Shown in pieces: positions 38,521-46,842 of a stretch of 64,000 nucleotides of DNA (within the stretch, counting starts at the first letter, position 1; each line of letters begins with the position of its first letter). The position numbers and the translations under genes are program-made. Where the stretch lies: the NCBI RefSeq assembly GCF_001831515.1, contig NZ_KV825601.1, positions 46,351-110,350 of the forward strand, in the 5' to 3' direction. A model generated the notes under the pieces. The model searched no databases. It was not told the DNA's origin and saw only the letters and a list, made by a program, of their open reading frames with translations. Origin of the DNA: Corynebacterium sp. HMSC074A01. Its GTDB lineage: Bacteria > Actinomycetota > Actinomycetes > Mycobacteriales > Mycobacteriaceae.

Positions 38521-39762
38521 ATGTCTTCGACGCCGCGCTCCAACGACCCCCGCGACCACGCGGGGGAATACGTGATGGGCAAGGACGGGAAGCCACTGGT
38601 CGACCGCTACGGCAGGCCGATCCGCCGCCGCCCGGTCCAGCGCCCAAGCCAGCCCCACGCCCCGGAGCGCCCGGAGCGCACCCACCAGGTCCCCGAGTTC
38701 ACGCGCGTGGAACGGCCCCAGCCTGCGCAGCGGCCCCCGCGTCCGCGCCAGGAGTTCCCCGAGTACCAGCCGCGCCGCACACCAACGTACTCGCGGCCCG
38801 CACCCGAGCCAGTGCCGGCGCAGGTATCAAGGCGGCGTCAGCGGGGTCCGACGCCGCGGCGGCGTCGTAAAGCAAAAGCCCCTGGCTGCGCCACCATCCT
38901 GGCGATCTTGCTGGTGCTGCTCGTCGCGGGCACCCTGCTTACCGACGCCCGCCTCACCCGCACCCAAGCGCTCCCCGAACAGCGAATCGCGAACACCGCC
39001 GGCACGAACTGGCTTTTGGTCGGCTCCGACTCGCGCACGGGCCTGAGCGAGAAGGACGTGGAAAGGCTCGGCACCGGCGGGGACCTGGGCACGACCCGCA
39101 CCGACACGATCATGCTGCTGCACATCCCTCTGCGCGGCGAAGCGACACTCATCTCCATCCCACGCGACTCGTACGTGCCGATCCCCGGCTACGGATACGA
39201 CAAGATCAACGCCGCCTTCGCCTTCGGCGGGGCGCCACTACTCGCCCAGACGGTGGAGGAAAACACAGGGCTGCGCGTAGACCGCTACGCCGAAATCGGC
39301 ATGGGCGGACTGGCGAATGTGGTCGACGCCGTCGGCGGCGTGGAGATCTGCGTGTCAGAAGCCATCGATGATCCGCTGGCCAACCTCAACGTGCAGCCGG
39401 GATGCCAGAAGATGGACGGCGCGACCAGCCTGGGCTACGTGCGCACCCGCGCCACCGCCCAGGGCGACCTGGACCGCGTGATGCGGCAGCGCGAGTTCCT
39501 CAGCGCGCTGCTGGATCGGGTCACCTCGCCGGCAGTGCTGGTCAACCCCTTCCGCCTCGTGCCGCTCATGTGGACCGCGCCGACCATGTTCGTGGTGGGC
39601 ACAGGCGACCACATCTGGCACCTCGCGCGTATCCCGCTCGCCATGAGCAGCGGGCTCAACGCGGTGACGATCCCGCTCGGCGGGTTCCAGGACACCGAGG
39701 TGGGCAACGTGGTGCTCTGGGACAACGCCGCAGCTGAAGAGCTCTTCGCCTCGTTGAGGTAG
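38521..39762 (+). CDS. lcpB: LytR-CpsA-Psr (LCP) family cell-wall glycopolymer ligase
   Basis: 413 aa. A long Pro/Arg-rich cytoplasmic region (to ~120) precedes one membrane helix (about 122-142) and the LCP catalytic domain (LLVGSDSRTGLS, TDTIMLLHIP, SIPRDSYVPIPG, GYVRTRATAQGDLDR). LCP enzymes attach arabinogalactan to peptidoglycan. A TACACT -10 six bases before the ATG indicates a leaderless mRNA. The symbol reflects gene order as in C. glutamicum (pheA region) and is tentative. Confidence 0.87.
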   Translation: MSSTPRSNDPRDHAGEYVMGKDGKPLVDRYGRPIRRRPVQRPSQPHAPERPERTHQVPEFTRVERPQPAQRPPRPRQEFPEYQPRRTPTYSRPAPEPVPAQVSRRRQRGPTPRRRRKAKAPGCATILAILLVLLVAGTLLTDARLTRTQALPEQRIANTAGTNWLLVGSDSRTGLSEKDVERLGTGGDLGTTRTDTIMLLHIPLRGEATLISIPRDSYVPIPGYGYDKINAAFAFGGAPLLAQTVEENTGLRVDRYAEIGMGGLANVVDAVGGVEICVSEAIDDPLANLNVQPGCQKMDGATSLGYVRTRATAQGDLDRVMRQREFLSALLDRVTSPAVLVNPFRLVPLMWTAPTMFVVGTGDHIWHLARIPLAMSSGLNAVTIPLGGFQDTEVGNVVLWDNAAAEELFASLR

Positions 39763-39786
39763 AGACTCAGTCAGAAAGGAGGAGCG

Positions 39787-39906
39787 ATGGAACCGGAACC
39801 ACTCACCGGTGCCGATGTGCTTGAACTGATCTCGGAGGACACCCCTGGTTTCTGGGATGTCCTGGAGGAACCCGACGACTCTCCCCCTACAGGTAGTCGT
39901 AGTTGA
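39787..39906 (+). CDS. Small acidic 39-aa protein, unknown
   Basis: An ATG preceded by AAAGGAGGAGCG, an almost perfect RBS, opens 39 codons 24 bases after the LCP gene. The peptide begins MEPEPLTGADVLELISEDTP and is strongly acidic with GFWDVLEEP in the middle. Its last 20 bases overlap the end of ugpC on the other strand. Probably cotranscribed with the LCP gene. No family recognised. Confidence 0.6.
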   Translation: MEPEPLTGADVLELISEDTPGFWDVLEEPDDSPPTGSRS

Positions 39907-41017
39907 TCTCCGTGTCCGGGGCGAAGAAGACGCAGCCACCCTCCATCGGGCGCAGGTAGATCGTGTCGCCCTGGTCCACGGTGATGCCGCGCGGCACCTT
40001 GACCGTGATGCGGTCGCCGCGCACTGCGATCTTCTCGTCGGCTTGCTCCTGGCGGTGCCCGTACACGTAGTGCTCGGAGCCTAAGTGCTCCACGATGTCG
40101 ACGGCCACCGGCATCCCGTACTCTTCGCCCGGCTGGTTCACGCCGATGATCTCCCAGTTCTCCGGGCGCACGCCCACGATGACTCGGTCGGATTGCACCT
40201 TCGCCATCTGGTCTGCGGGCATCCGGTAGTCCAGCGCGTGGTCCTTGCCGCCGACGACGCGGCCGTCGATAACCGGCACCTGCTCGATCAGCGTCATGGC
40301 GGGCGAGCCGATGAAGCTGGCCACGAAGGTATTGCCGGGGTTCTCGTAGAGCGTCTTCGGGGAATCGACCTGCTGGATGATGCCGTTGTTCAGCACGCAG
40401 ACGCGATCGCCCATGGTCATCGCCTCGGTCTGGTCGTGGGTGACGTAGACGGTGGTAGCGCGCAGCTCGCGCTGCAGCTGCAGGATCTGGGCGCGGGTAG
40501 ACACGCGCAGCTTCGCGTCCAGGTTGGACAGCGGCTCGTCCATAAGGAAGACCTTCGGCTGGCGCACGATCGCGCGCCCCATCGCCACGCGCTGGCGCTG
40601 GCCGCCCGACATGGCGGAGGGCTTGCGGTCGAGCAGGTCCTCGAGCTCGAGCATCTTCGCGGCGAACGCGACGCGCTCGTCGATCGTCGCCTTGTCCGTT
40701 TTCGCGTTCTGCAGGGCGAACGCCATGTTCTGGCGCGCCGTCATGTTGGGGTAGAGCGCGTAGGACTGGAACACCATGGCTACGTCGCGGTCGCGTGAGC
40801 GGGTTTCGGTCACGTCCGCGCCGTCGATAAGCACCTGCCCCTCGTCCACCGGCTCGAGGCCAGCGAGCATGCGCAGGGTGGTGGACTTGCCGCAGCCGGA
40901 GGGCCCGACGAGTACCAGGAACTCGCCGTCGGCGATCTCCAAGTTGAGGCGGCTGACCGCCGGGGGCTTTTCCGGATCATAGATCCTGGAGGCCTGGCGG
41001 AATTCAACAGTAGCCAT
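39887..41017 (-). CDS. ugpC: Glycerol-3-phosphate ABC transporter ATP-binding protein
   Basis: MalK/UgpC-type ATPase, 376 aa. Walker A GPSGCGKST, signature MSGGQRQRVAMGRA, Walker B VFLMDEPLSNLD, switch VYVTHDQTEAM, and a C-terminal OB-like regulatory domain (VIVGVRPENWEI). Such ATPases can serve several sugar importers. Last gene of ugpAEBC. Confidence 0.85.
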   Translation of the reverse strand: MATVEFRQASRIYDPEKPPAVSRLNLEIADGEFLVLVGPSGCGKSTTLRMLAGLEPVDEGQVLIDGADVTETRSRDRDVAMVFQSYALYPNMTARQNMAFALQNAKTDKATIDERVAFAAKMLELEDLLDRKPSAMSGGQRQRVAMGRAIVRQPKVFLMDEPLSNLDAKLRVSTRAQILQLQRELRATTVYVTHDQTEAMTMGDRVCVLNNGIIQQVDSPKTLYENPGNTFVASFIGSPAMTLIEQVPVIDGRVVGGKDHALDYRMPADQMAKVQSDRVIVGVRPENWEIIGVNQPGEEYGMPVAVDIVEHLGSEHYVYGHRQEQADEKIAVRGDRITVKVPRGITVDQGDTIYLRPMEGGCVFFAPDTEINYDYL

Positions 41018-41037
41018 GGTGTCCTTTCAGTCCCTTA

Positions 41038-42360
41038 CTACAGCTTCGGCGTGATATCGCGGTCGATCACGTCCTGGGTTTCCTTCTGCAGATCCTCGAA
41101 GGCCTGCTCCACGTCCTGGCCGCCAACGGTGATGCGATCGAGCACGCCGCCGATGCGCTGGCCGCCGCCCGGTACGAAGACGCGGGCGTAATCCTGCGGC
41201 TTGGTGTTCTCGTTCAGCTGCTTGATTGCAGTCTCGGCATTCGGGTTCTCCTCCAGGAACTTCTTCTCCTCCGGATCCTCCAGAGCGTCCTTGCGCACCG
41301 GCATGTAGCCCGTGGCCTGGGAAAACTTGATGGTGTTTTCGGTGTTGGTGAGGAAGTCGATGAACTTCACGGCGTTCGCCTTGCGCTCATCGGAAATGCC
41401 GGCCGGTACCGCCAGGCCCGCGCCGCCAGTAGCTGCCGACGGGCCGGGGCCCGGCAGGTAGGTGGTGATGAACGGGATGGTCGCGGTCTCGTTCAGCCCG
41501 CCCAGGGAGCCGGTGGACTGAAGCAGCCCGGCAGCCTTGCCGGAGCCAAAGGCGACGGTCGGGTCGGTGGCGATCTCGATGTGGCCTTCCTGGACCTGCT
41601 CCTGCAGGAACTTGCCAGCCTCGATGGACTCCGGCGAGGTGAAGTTCGGCTCCCACTCATCGGAGTAGGAACCGCCGAAGGCCCAGATCATGCCCTGGAA
41701 GTACCAGTCCAGGTAGTTGGAGCCGTCCGGCACGACCACAGCGGGCTTGTCCAGCTTGTCCTTGATGGCGGTGGCCCACTCATCAAACTCCTCCCAGCTC
41801 TCCGGGCCGCGGTCGGTAGGTAGGCCGGCTGCCTCCAGGTCATCGGTGTTCCAGTACATGAGGTTGGTGGAACGGGAGTAGGGCACGCCGTAGTGCTTGT
41901 CGTTGTAGGTGTAGTCCTCACGCAGGGTGTCGACGTAGCTATCGGCGTCGATGTTGTTCATCTCCCACAGCTCGTCCAGCGGCGCGGTCGCGTCGTTGAG
42001 TGCGAAGTTGAACCAGGTCACGTCGGAGGCGATCACCACGTCCGGCAGGTCGCCGCCGGCCAGGGCGGCGTTGAAGCGCTGTGCGACCTCCTCGTAGTTG
42101 GAGCCTGCGGTAACCAGCTTCACTTTCAGGTCCGGGTTCTCCTCCTCGAACGCGGCGATGAGCTCTTCCTCCATGTCCTTAGACGAACCGGGGTGGTTGG
42201 ACCAGAAGGTAATGGTGTTCGCGTCGCCGGACTCAGCGGACTCGGAGCCGCCGTTGGAGTCATTCGACGCGGTGGTGGAGCCGCCAGCGCAGGCGGCCAG
42301 GGTGATGGTGGTCAGCAGTGCGGCGCCGAGAGCGGCGAAGCGCTTGGTGTTACGAGACAT
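41038..42360 (-). CDS. ugpB: Glycerol-3-phosphate ABC transporter substrate-binding lipoprotein
   Basis: Family 1 extracellular solute-binding protein (440 aa) with a lipobox (LAAC|AGG). The mature part has the UgpB pattern (ITFWSNHPGSSKDMEEELIAAFEEENPD in pieces, then VPYSRSTNLMYWN and the C-terminal ATGYMPVRKDAL). AAGGAG precedes the ATG. A different sugar or glycerophosphodiester ligand is possible; the two upstream GDPD genes support glycerol-3-phosphate. Confidence 0.82.
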   Translation of the reverse strand: MSRNTKRFAALGAALLTTITLAACAGGSTTASNDSNGGSESAESGDANTITFWSNHPGSSKDMEEELIAAFEEENPDLKVKLVTAGSNYEEVAQRFNAALAGGDLPDVVIASDVTWFNFALNDATAPLDELWEMNNIDADSYVDTLREDYTYNDKHYGVPYSRSTNLMYWNTDDLEAAGLPTDRGPESWEEFDEWATAIKDKLDKPAVVVPDGSNYLDWYFQGMIWAFGGSYSDEWEPNFTSPESIEAGKFLQEQVQEGHIEIATDPTVAFGSGKAAGLLQSTGSLGGLNETATIPFITTYLPGPGPSAATGGAGLAVPAGISDERKANAVKFIDFLTNTENTIKFSQATGYMPVRKDALEDPEEKKFLEENPNAETAIKQLNENTKPQDYARVFVPGGGQRIGGVLDRITVGGQDVEQAFEDLQKETQDVIDRDITPKL

Positions 42361-42414
42361 GGGAATACTCCTTGAAGTGGTGTGTGAAGAGGTCGGTGGT
42401 GCGGGGTCAGGGGG

Positions 42415-43362
42415 TCAGCCCTTGACCGCGCCCGCGGTCAGGCCCTTAATCATCGGCTTCTGTAACAGGAGGAAGACGATGAGCATGGGTAGCGTGGTCA
42501 AAACGGTGCCGGCCATGACCGGGGCCCAGTTGGTCACACCCTCCGCATCTTGCAGGCGGGTCAGGCCGACCGGCAGCGTGGCCGCCGCGGTCGTATCCGT
42601 GATTAGGAAGGGCCAGAGGTACTGGTTCCACTCGTTGACCACGGTGATCAGTACGAACGCGGAGAGCGTGGGCCAGGACATGGGCAGCACGACACGGAAA
42701 AGTGTGGTGAAGAATCCGGCACCGTCCATCCGCGCCGCCTCCAGAATCTCCGGCGGCAGCGACTGGAAGTGGTTGCGCATGAGGAAGGCACCGAAGGCCA
42801 CGCCGGCCAGCGGGATGATCACGCCCGAGTAGGTATCGCGCCAGCCCAGCGAGGCCACCAGTGAGTAGTTCGAGATAATGGTGATCTGGTTGGGCACCAT
42901 CAGCGCGGCAATAACCAGGAGGAACAGCAGGTTGCGGCCGGGGAAGCGCAGGAACGCGAAGGCATAGGCCGAGAGCACCCCGAGGACGACCTCAACCACG
43001 GTGAGCACCAGGGTGATGATCAGCGAGTTCTTCAGGTAGCTGGCAAAGCCGGAGGTCTGCCACACATACGAGTAGTTCTCCGCCATGAACGGGTCGGGCC
43101 AGAAGGTGATCGGGTCCGAGTAGACGCCCTGGAAGGACTTAAAGCTGGTAATGAAGATGAAGTACAGCGGCACCATGATCAAAAGCACGGTGCACACCAG
43201 CGCGAAGTAGCCGATTGCTTTGACCACGGGGCTCGTATGGTCCACCGGCTCACCCTTGCGCTTGCGCTGGGCATCGGTGATCACCGGCTCGGCGTCCGAC
43301 TGCGTACCGGGCACCGGCGGCAGGACCTTGGCGACTGCGGGGATGGATTGTTTTGCGGACAT
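42415..43362 (-). CDS. ugpE: Glycerol-3-phosphate ABC transporter permease
   Basis: 315 aa, six membrane helices, with the EAA loop (ILEAARMDGAGFFTTLFRVVLPMSWP) that contacts the ATPase. A hydrophilic N-terminal extension of about 45 residues precedes helix 1. ATG directly follows the ugpA stop. Confidence 0.85.
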   Translation of the reverse strand: MSAKQSIPAVAKVLPPVPGTQSDAEPVITDAQRKRKGEPVDHTSPVVKAIGYFALVCTVLLIMVPLYFIFITSFKSFQGVYSDPITFWPDPFMAENYSYVWQTSGFASYLKNSLIITLVLTVVEVVLGVLSAYAFAFLRFPGRNLLFLLVIAALMVPNQITIISNYSLVASLGWRDTYSGVIIPLAGVAFGAFLMRNHFQSLPPEILEAARMDGAGFFTTLFRVVLPMSWPTLSAFVLITVVNEWNQYLWPFLITDTTAAATLPVGLTRLQDAEGVTNWAPVMAGTVLTTLPMLIVFLLLQKPMIKGLTAGAVKG

Positions 43363-44328
43363 CTACTTCTCCATCCTTTCCTGCAGCTTGATCTGCGCCA
43401 CAGTAACGACCAGCACCACCAGGAACATGATGGTGGCCACCGCGGCACCGTAGCCCGCACGGTTGTTAATGAACGTCTCCTGGTAGACCTGGAACACCAT
43501 CGTGGAGGTGCCGTAGCCGAAGGGCCCGCCGCCGGTCATGACGTTGATGATGTCGAAGACCTGGAAGGAGTTGAGCAGCACCGTGATCAGCAGGAAGAAG
43601 GTGGTTCCGCGCAGCTGCGGCAGCACGACGCGGAAGAAGTGACGGACCGGCGGAGTCCCGTCGATCTCCGAGGCCTCATCCAAGTCGCGGCGACGCCCCT
43701 GTAGCGCGGCGAGGTAAATAACGAAGACGTAGCCGACGTTCTTCCAGATATACGTCACCGTGATCATAAACAGCGCCCAGTTCTGCTGCTGGTAGAAGTT
43801 GGGCACTTCCACCCCGATCAGCCCCAGAAAGTACTGGATAAGCCCGTAGTTAGGGTCGAAGACGAATTGGAAGGCCACACCGATCGCGGCACCGGCGATG
43901 ACGTAGGGCGCAAACACCATGGAGCGCACCGCCGAGCGCCCGAACAGCTTCTGGTCCAGCAACAGCGCGAGCGCCAGGCCCAGCACCATGGAGCCCACGA
44001 CCGCGAAGAACGTAAACACGAAGGTGTTAAACACCACGCGGGAGGTATCCGATGCTTGGAACCAGTCAATGTAGTTGCGCAGGCCCACGAACTGCATCGT
44101 GGGCGAGGAGATGTTCCAGTCGTAGAAGGAGATGCGGATGTTATCTACCAGCGGACGGTAGGTAAACAGGATAAGCAGCGCAAGGTTCGGCCCGATGAGC
44201 AGGGCCGCGAGCCCAACCTGGCGCCAGTCCACCTTCCGCTTCCGCGGGGTGCGCGCAAAGTCCGCGGACACCTCCGGGACTTCGGAGACCGCGGGAATGC
44301 GCGCGCCTAGCTGCTGTGAAGTTTGCAT
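43363..44328 (-). CDS. ugpA: Glycerol-3-phosphate ABC transporter permease
   Basis: 321 aa, six helices and an EAA loop (DLDEASEIDGTPPVRHFFRVVLPQL). YRPLVDNIRISFYDWN is typical for UgpA/MalF-type permeases. Pairs with UgpE. The leader upstream of the ATG contains one arm of a 9-bp inverted repeat (44330-44338 / 44404-44412). Confidence 0.85.
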   Translation of the reverse strand: MQTSQQLGARIPAVSEVPEVSADFARTPRKRKVDWRQVGLAALLIGPNLALLILFTYRPLVDNIRISFYDWNISSPTMQFVGLRNYIDWFQASDTSRVVFNTFVFTFFAVVGSMVLGLALALLLDQKLFGRSAVRSMVFAPYVIAGAAIGVAFQFVFDPNYGLIQYFLGLIGVEVPNFYQQQNWALFMITVTYIWKNVGYVFVIYLAALQGRRRDLDEASEIDGTPPVRHFFRVVLPQLRGTTFFLLITVLLNSFQVFDIINVMTGGGPFGYGTSTMVFQVYQETFINNRAGYGAAVATIMFLVVLVVTVAQIKLQERMEK

Positions 44329-44329
44329 A

Positions 44330-44412
44330 CGGGAGAGGCTAAGGGGGCTGGGTAAACCCTCGGTATACGGCAGGTAGTTTCTGAGAGAATTGCCGTTGAA
44401 TTTCCTCTCCCG
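44330..44412 (-). promoter_or_regulatory. Inverted repeat in the ugpA leader
   Basis: CGGGAGAGG (44330-44338) and CCTCTCCCG (44404-44412) are perfectly complementary and 65 bp apart in the gap between the DUF5926 gene and ugpA. If transcribed through, the arm next to the ugpA ATG would be paired, which might limit translation. A start within the gap is the alternative. Confidence 0.35.
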
Positions 44413-44419
44413 CTCGTGA

Positions 44420-45334
44420 CTAGATGGTCACCTGACGGGACTTGATGTTGTCCAGCTGCTTGCGCTCATCGGCGTTGAGCTGCGCATCGTTGGCGTATTC
44501 CGCCTCGATCTTCGCGTTCAGCGTCTCCAGCGCCTCCTTGTAGGACTCCGGCGCGACCTCCGGGTCCAGGTCCCACACGGGCACGACCACGCCGTGCGTG
44601 CGGAAGGCACCGGCAAACTTCGTGCCCTCGCCCAGCACCAGCTCGCCCTTCGCGGCGATGCGAGCAAGCGCCGCGAGCATCTTGGCCTCGTTGTCCTCGG
44701 TGCGGATCCAGCGGATGTGCGCCTTACCGCCACCCGGGTTGACCCACCACACAGCGCCCGGGACCTCTGCCTCGACCTGCGCGGAAGGCCACACCGCGTC
44801 GTTGGCCTGGGTCATCGCCTGACGCAGCTGCGCGGGGACGTCCTCGCCCTCGGCGAACCACCAGTTGAAGTCGGGGTAGGTGGTCACCTGTGGGGTCCAC
44901 GCCGCGTCGATAAGCGAGGAAAGCTCCGGCTGGCTCCCATCCGCGGCGGTGGATTGCAGCGACTCGCCGGGCTTCGCCTTGAGCGCCCACTGCAGGGCAA
45001 AGGCGAGGTCGCGGCCCGGGTTCTGCGAGTGGGACGCGGCCTGCAGTGCCACGAGGCGCTCGCCGCCCTGCGCCTCCTCGCGCACAAGCGCCGCGCCCGC
45101 ACCAGGCAGCACCGTCACCAGCGTCACTTCAGTCCCATCAACCTCAAGCTTTGCGCTTGCCGACGGCACGAACTCCTGCATCGCGATCAAGTCCGCCTCA
45201 GCAGCCAGCCCGCCAAAGGGACGCGGGTCCTTCTGCAGCGCCTCACGCTCCTTGGCGCGCGCGGCCAGCTTCGCCTGGCGGCGGGTCATGCCCTCGGGCA
45301 GATCTTCTTGCTTCTTACGCTTCTTCTTTGCCAT
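44420..45334 (-). CDS. DUF5926 family protein
   Basis: 304 aa with a very basic start (MAKKKRKKQEDLPEGMTRRQ) and an alpha/beta-looking body (FALQWALKAKPGESL, YPDFNWWFAEGEDVP, AVWWVNPGGGKAHIRW). An actinobacterial family of unknown function, here placed between two GDPD genes and ugpA. Its start overlaps the end of the preceding GDPD gene by 20 bases. Confidence 0.75.
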   Translation of the reverse strand: MAKKKRKKQEDLPEGMTRRQAKLAARAKEREALQKDPRPFGGLAAEADLIAMQEFVPSASAKLEVDGTEVTLVTVLPGAGAALVREEAQGGERLVALQAASHSQNPGRDLAFALQWALKAKPGESLQSTAADGSQPELSSLIDAAWTPQVTTYPDFNWWFAEGEDVPAQLRQAMTQANDAVWPSAQVEAEVPGAVWWVNPGGGKAHIRWIRTEDNEAKMLAALARIAAKGELVLGEGTKFAGAFRTHGVVVPVWDLDPEVAPESYKEALETLNAKIEAEYANDAQLNADERKQLDNIKSRQVTI

Positions 45335-46019
45335 GCGACAAATCTACCGCAAGCTGCGGCAGGTCTGTTGCCATGAGCTCCACTCCGTGCGTAAGGCACC
45401 AGTTCATCTCGCGTGGTTGGTTCACCGTCCACACGTATGCGGGCTCACGCATCGACTCGCGCTGCGCCTGTGAAATCGAGGGGCCCAGGCCAGTTGCGCC
45501 GCGAAGGTCGGTGGGCAGCTCAGCGGAGGGATCGCAGAGCAAGAAGGAGGGCACTTGCGGCAAAAGTGTGCGGAAGCGCTCGATCGCCTCCGGGTGAAAG
45601 GAGATGCAGGCCACCTGCTCGCCGTCATCCATCCCGCGGGCGCGCACGATATCCGCTACGGCCTCATCCAACCGCGCGCCAAAGGGCGAGGGGTGCTTGG
45701 TCTCAATCAGCACCCGCTTGCCCGGGTGAGCGGCGACGAGCTCTAGCAGCTCGTCGAGCAGCATTATCTGCTCCGGGGAATCCTCCGTGCCGAAATTCAG
45801 CTCGCGCAGCTGCGCAAGCTCCAGCTCGGCCACGGCCCCCGTGCCGTTCGAGGTGCGGTCTACAGTCAGGTCGTGGATGATCACCACGTGCCCGTCTTTG
45901 GTCATGTTCACGTCGCACTCAACGCCCGCGATGTCGAGCGCCAGCGACTGCGCAAACGCGCCGCGCGTGTTCTCACGAGTGTCGCCATTGTTGCCGCGAT
46001 GGGCGATAATGCCGGTCAT
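45315..46019 (-). CDS. Glycerophosphodiester phosphodiesterase
   Basis: GDPD of 234 aa. Catalytic motifs: IIAHRGNNGDTRENT (HR...E), ECDVNMTKDGHVVIIHD (ExD...H) and IETKHPSPFG. It hydrolyses glycerophosphodiesters to glycerol-3-phosphate and an alcohol. The ATG overlaps the TGA of the upstream paralogue; the longer frame into that gene is rejected. No signal peptide, so it acts in the cytoplasm. Confidence 0.9.
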   Translation of the reverse strand: MTGIIAHRGNNGDTRENTRGAFAQSLALDIAGVECDVNMTKDGHVVIIHDLTVDRTSNGTGAVAELELAQLRELNFGTEDSPEQIMLLDELLELVAAHPGKRVLIETKHPSPFGARLDEAVADIVRARGMDDGEQVACISFHPEAIERFRTLLPQVPSFLLCDPSAELPTDLRGATGLGPSISQAQRESMREPAYVWTVNQPREMNWCLTHGVELMATDLPQLAVDLSHGKEEA

Positions 46020-46786
46020 CAGGCCTGCACCGTCGCCGGGGTCTGCGTACGCACAGATTGCGCCCTTGCAAAGGTATCCAGCGCCAGATTCGGCAGGTCG
46101 GTGGCCAGCACGTCCACCTTGTTGTCCAGGCACCACATCATCTGCCGCGGCGTATTGACCGTCCAGGTATACGTCTTCAAACCGCGCAGTCTCAGCAGCT
46201 GCTTCTTCGCTTGCAGGTGCTGGATGGCCGGGCCCACCCCGTAGGGGCGCGAGAACATCGCGTTGCCCGGGTTCCACTTCTTCTCCCGCAGGCGGAAGAG
46301 GTAATAGGTCTCCAGCTGCGGCGCCATGCGGGTGAAGTAGCGAATGGCTTTGTGGGAAAAGGAGATGATGTGCATGCGCTCGTCGTCAAGCAGCTTGGCG
46401 TAGGCCAACGCACGCAGGGTCTGCTCGTCCACCTCGGGACCGTAGATGGTGGGGTGCTTCGTCTCGATGTAGAGGTGCTTGTCCGGGTAGTCCTGCATGA
46501 GCTCGAGCAGTTCTTCGAGCAGCATGATCTGTTGCGGATCTTCCTCGGTGCCGCAGTTGAGCTCGCGCAGCTGCGCAAAGTCGAGGCAGTCGACGCGCCC
46601 ACGTCCGTTGGTGGTGCGCGAAACATTTGTGTCGTGGAAGACCACGAGCCTGCCGTCGCGGCTCAGCCGCACATCGCATTCAATGCCATGAATGGGAAGT
46701 TTCAGCGCTTCTTCAAACGCTCGCCTGGTCAGCTCAGGGTACATGCCGGAGAATCCGCGGTGCGCAACGATGTGTGTCTGGCTCAC
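46019..46786 (-). CDS. glpQ: Glycerophosphodiester phosphodiesterase
   Basis: Second GDPD (255 aa) with VAHRGFSGMYPELT, ECDVRLSRDGRLVVFHD and IETKHPTIYG. The GTG start at 46786 has GGAG upstream; the long frame before it has no homology. It heads the run GDPD-GDPD-DUF5926-ugpAEBC. The paralogues look like a tandem duplication that has since diverged. Confidence 0.88.
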   Translation of the reverse strand: MSQTHIVAHRGFSGMYPELTRRAFEEALKLPIHGIECDVRLSRDGRLVVFHDTNVSRTTNGRGRVDCLDFAQLRELNCGTEEDPQQIMLLEELLELMQDYPDKHLYIETKHPTIYGPEVDEQTLRALAYAKLLDDERMHIISFSHKAIRYFTRMAPQLETYYLFRLREKKWNPGNAMFSRPYGVGPAIQHLQAKKQLLRLRGLKTYTWTVNTPRQMMWCLDNKVDVLATDLPNLALDTFARAQSVRTQTPATVQA

Positions 46787-46842
46787 AGTCTCCAAACCTA
46801 CAACGGGTTTACGCCCCGCGCGACTTGTAAAACTTTGCCATA

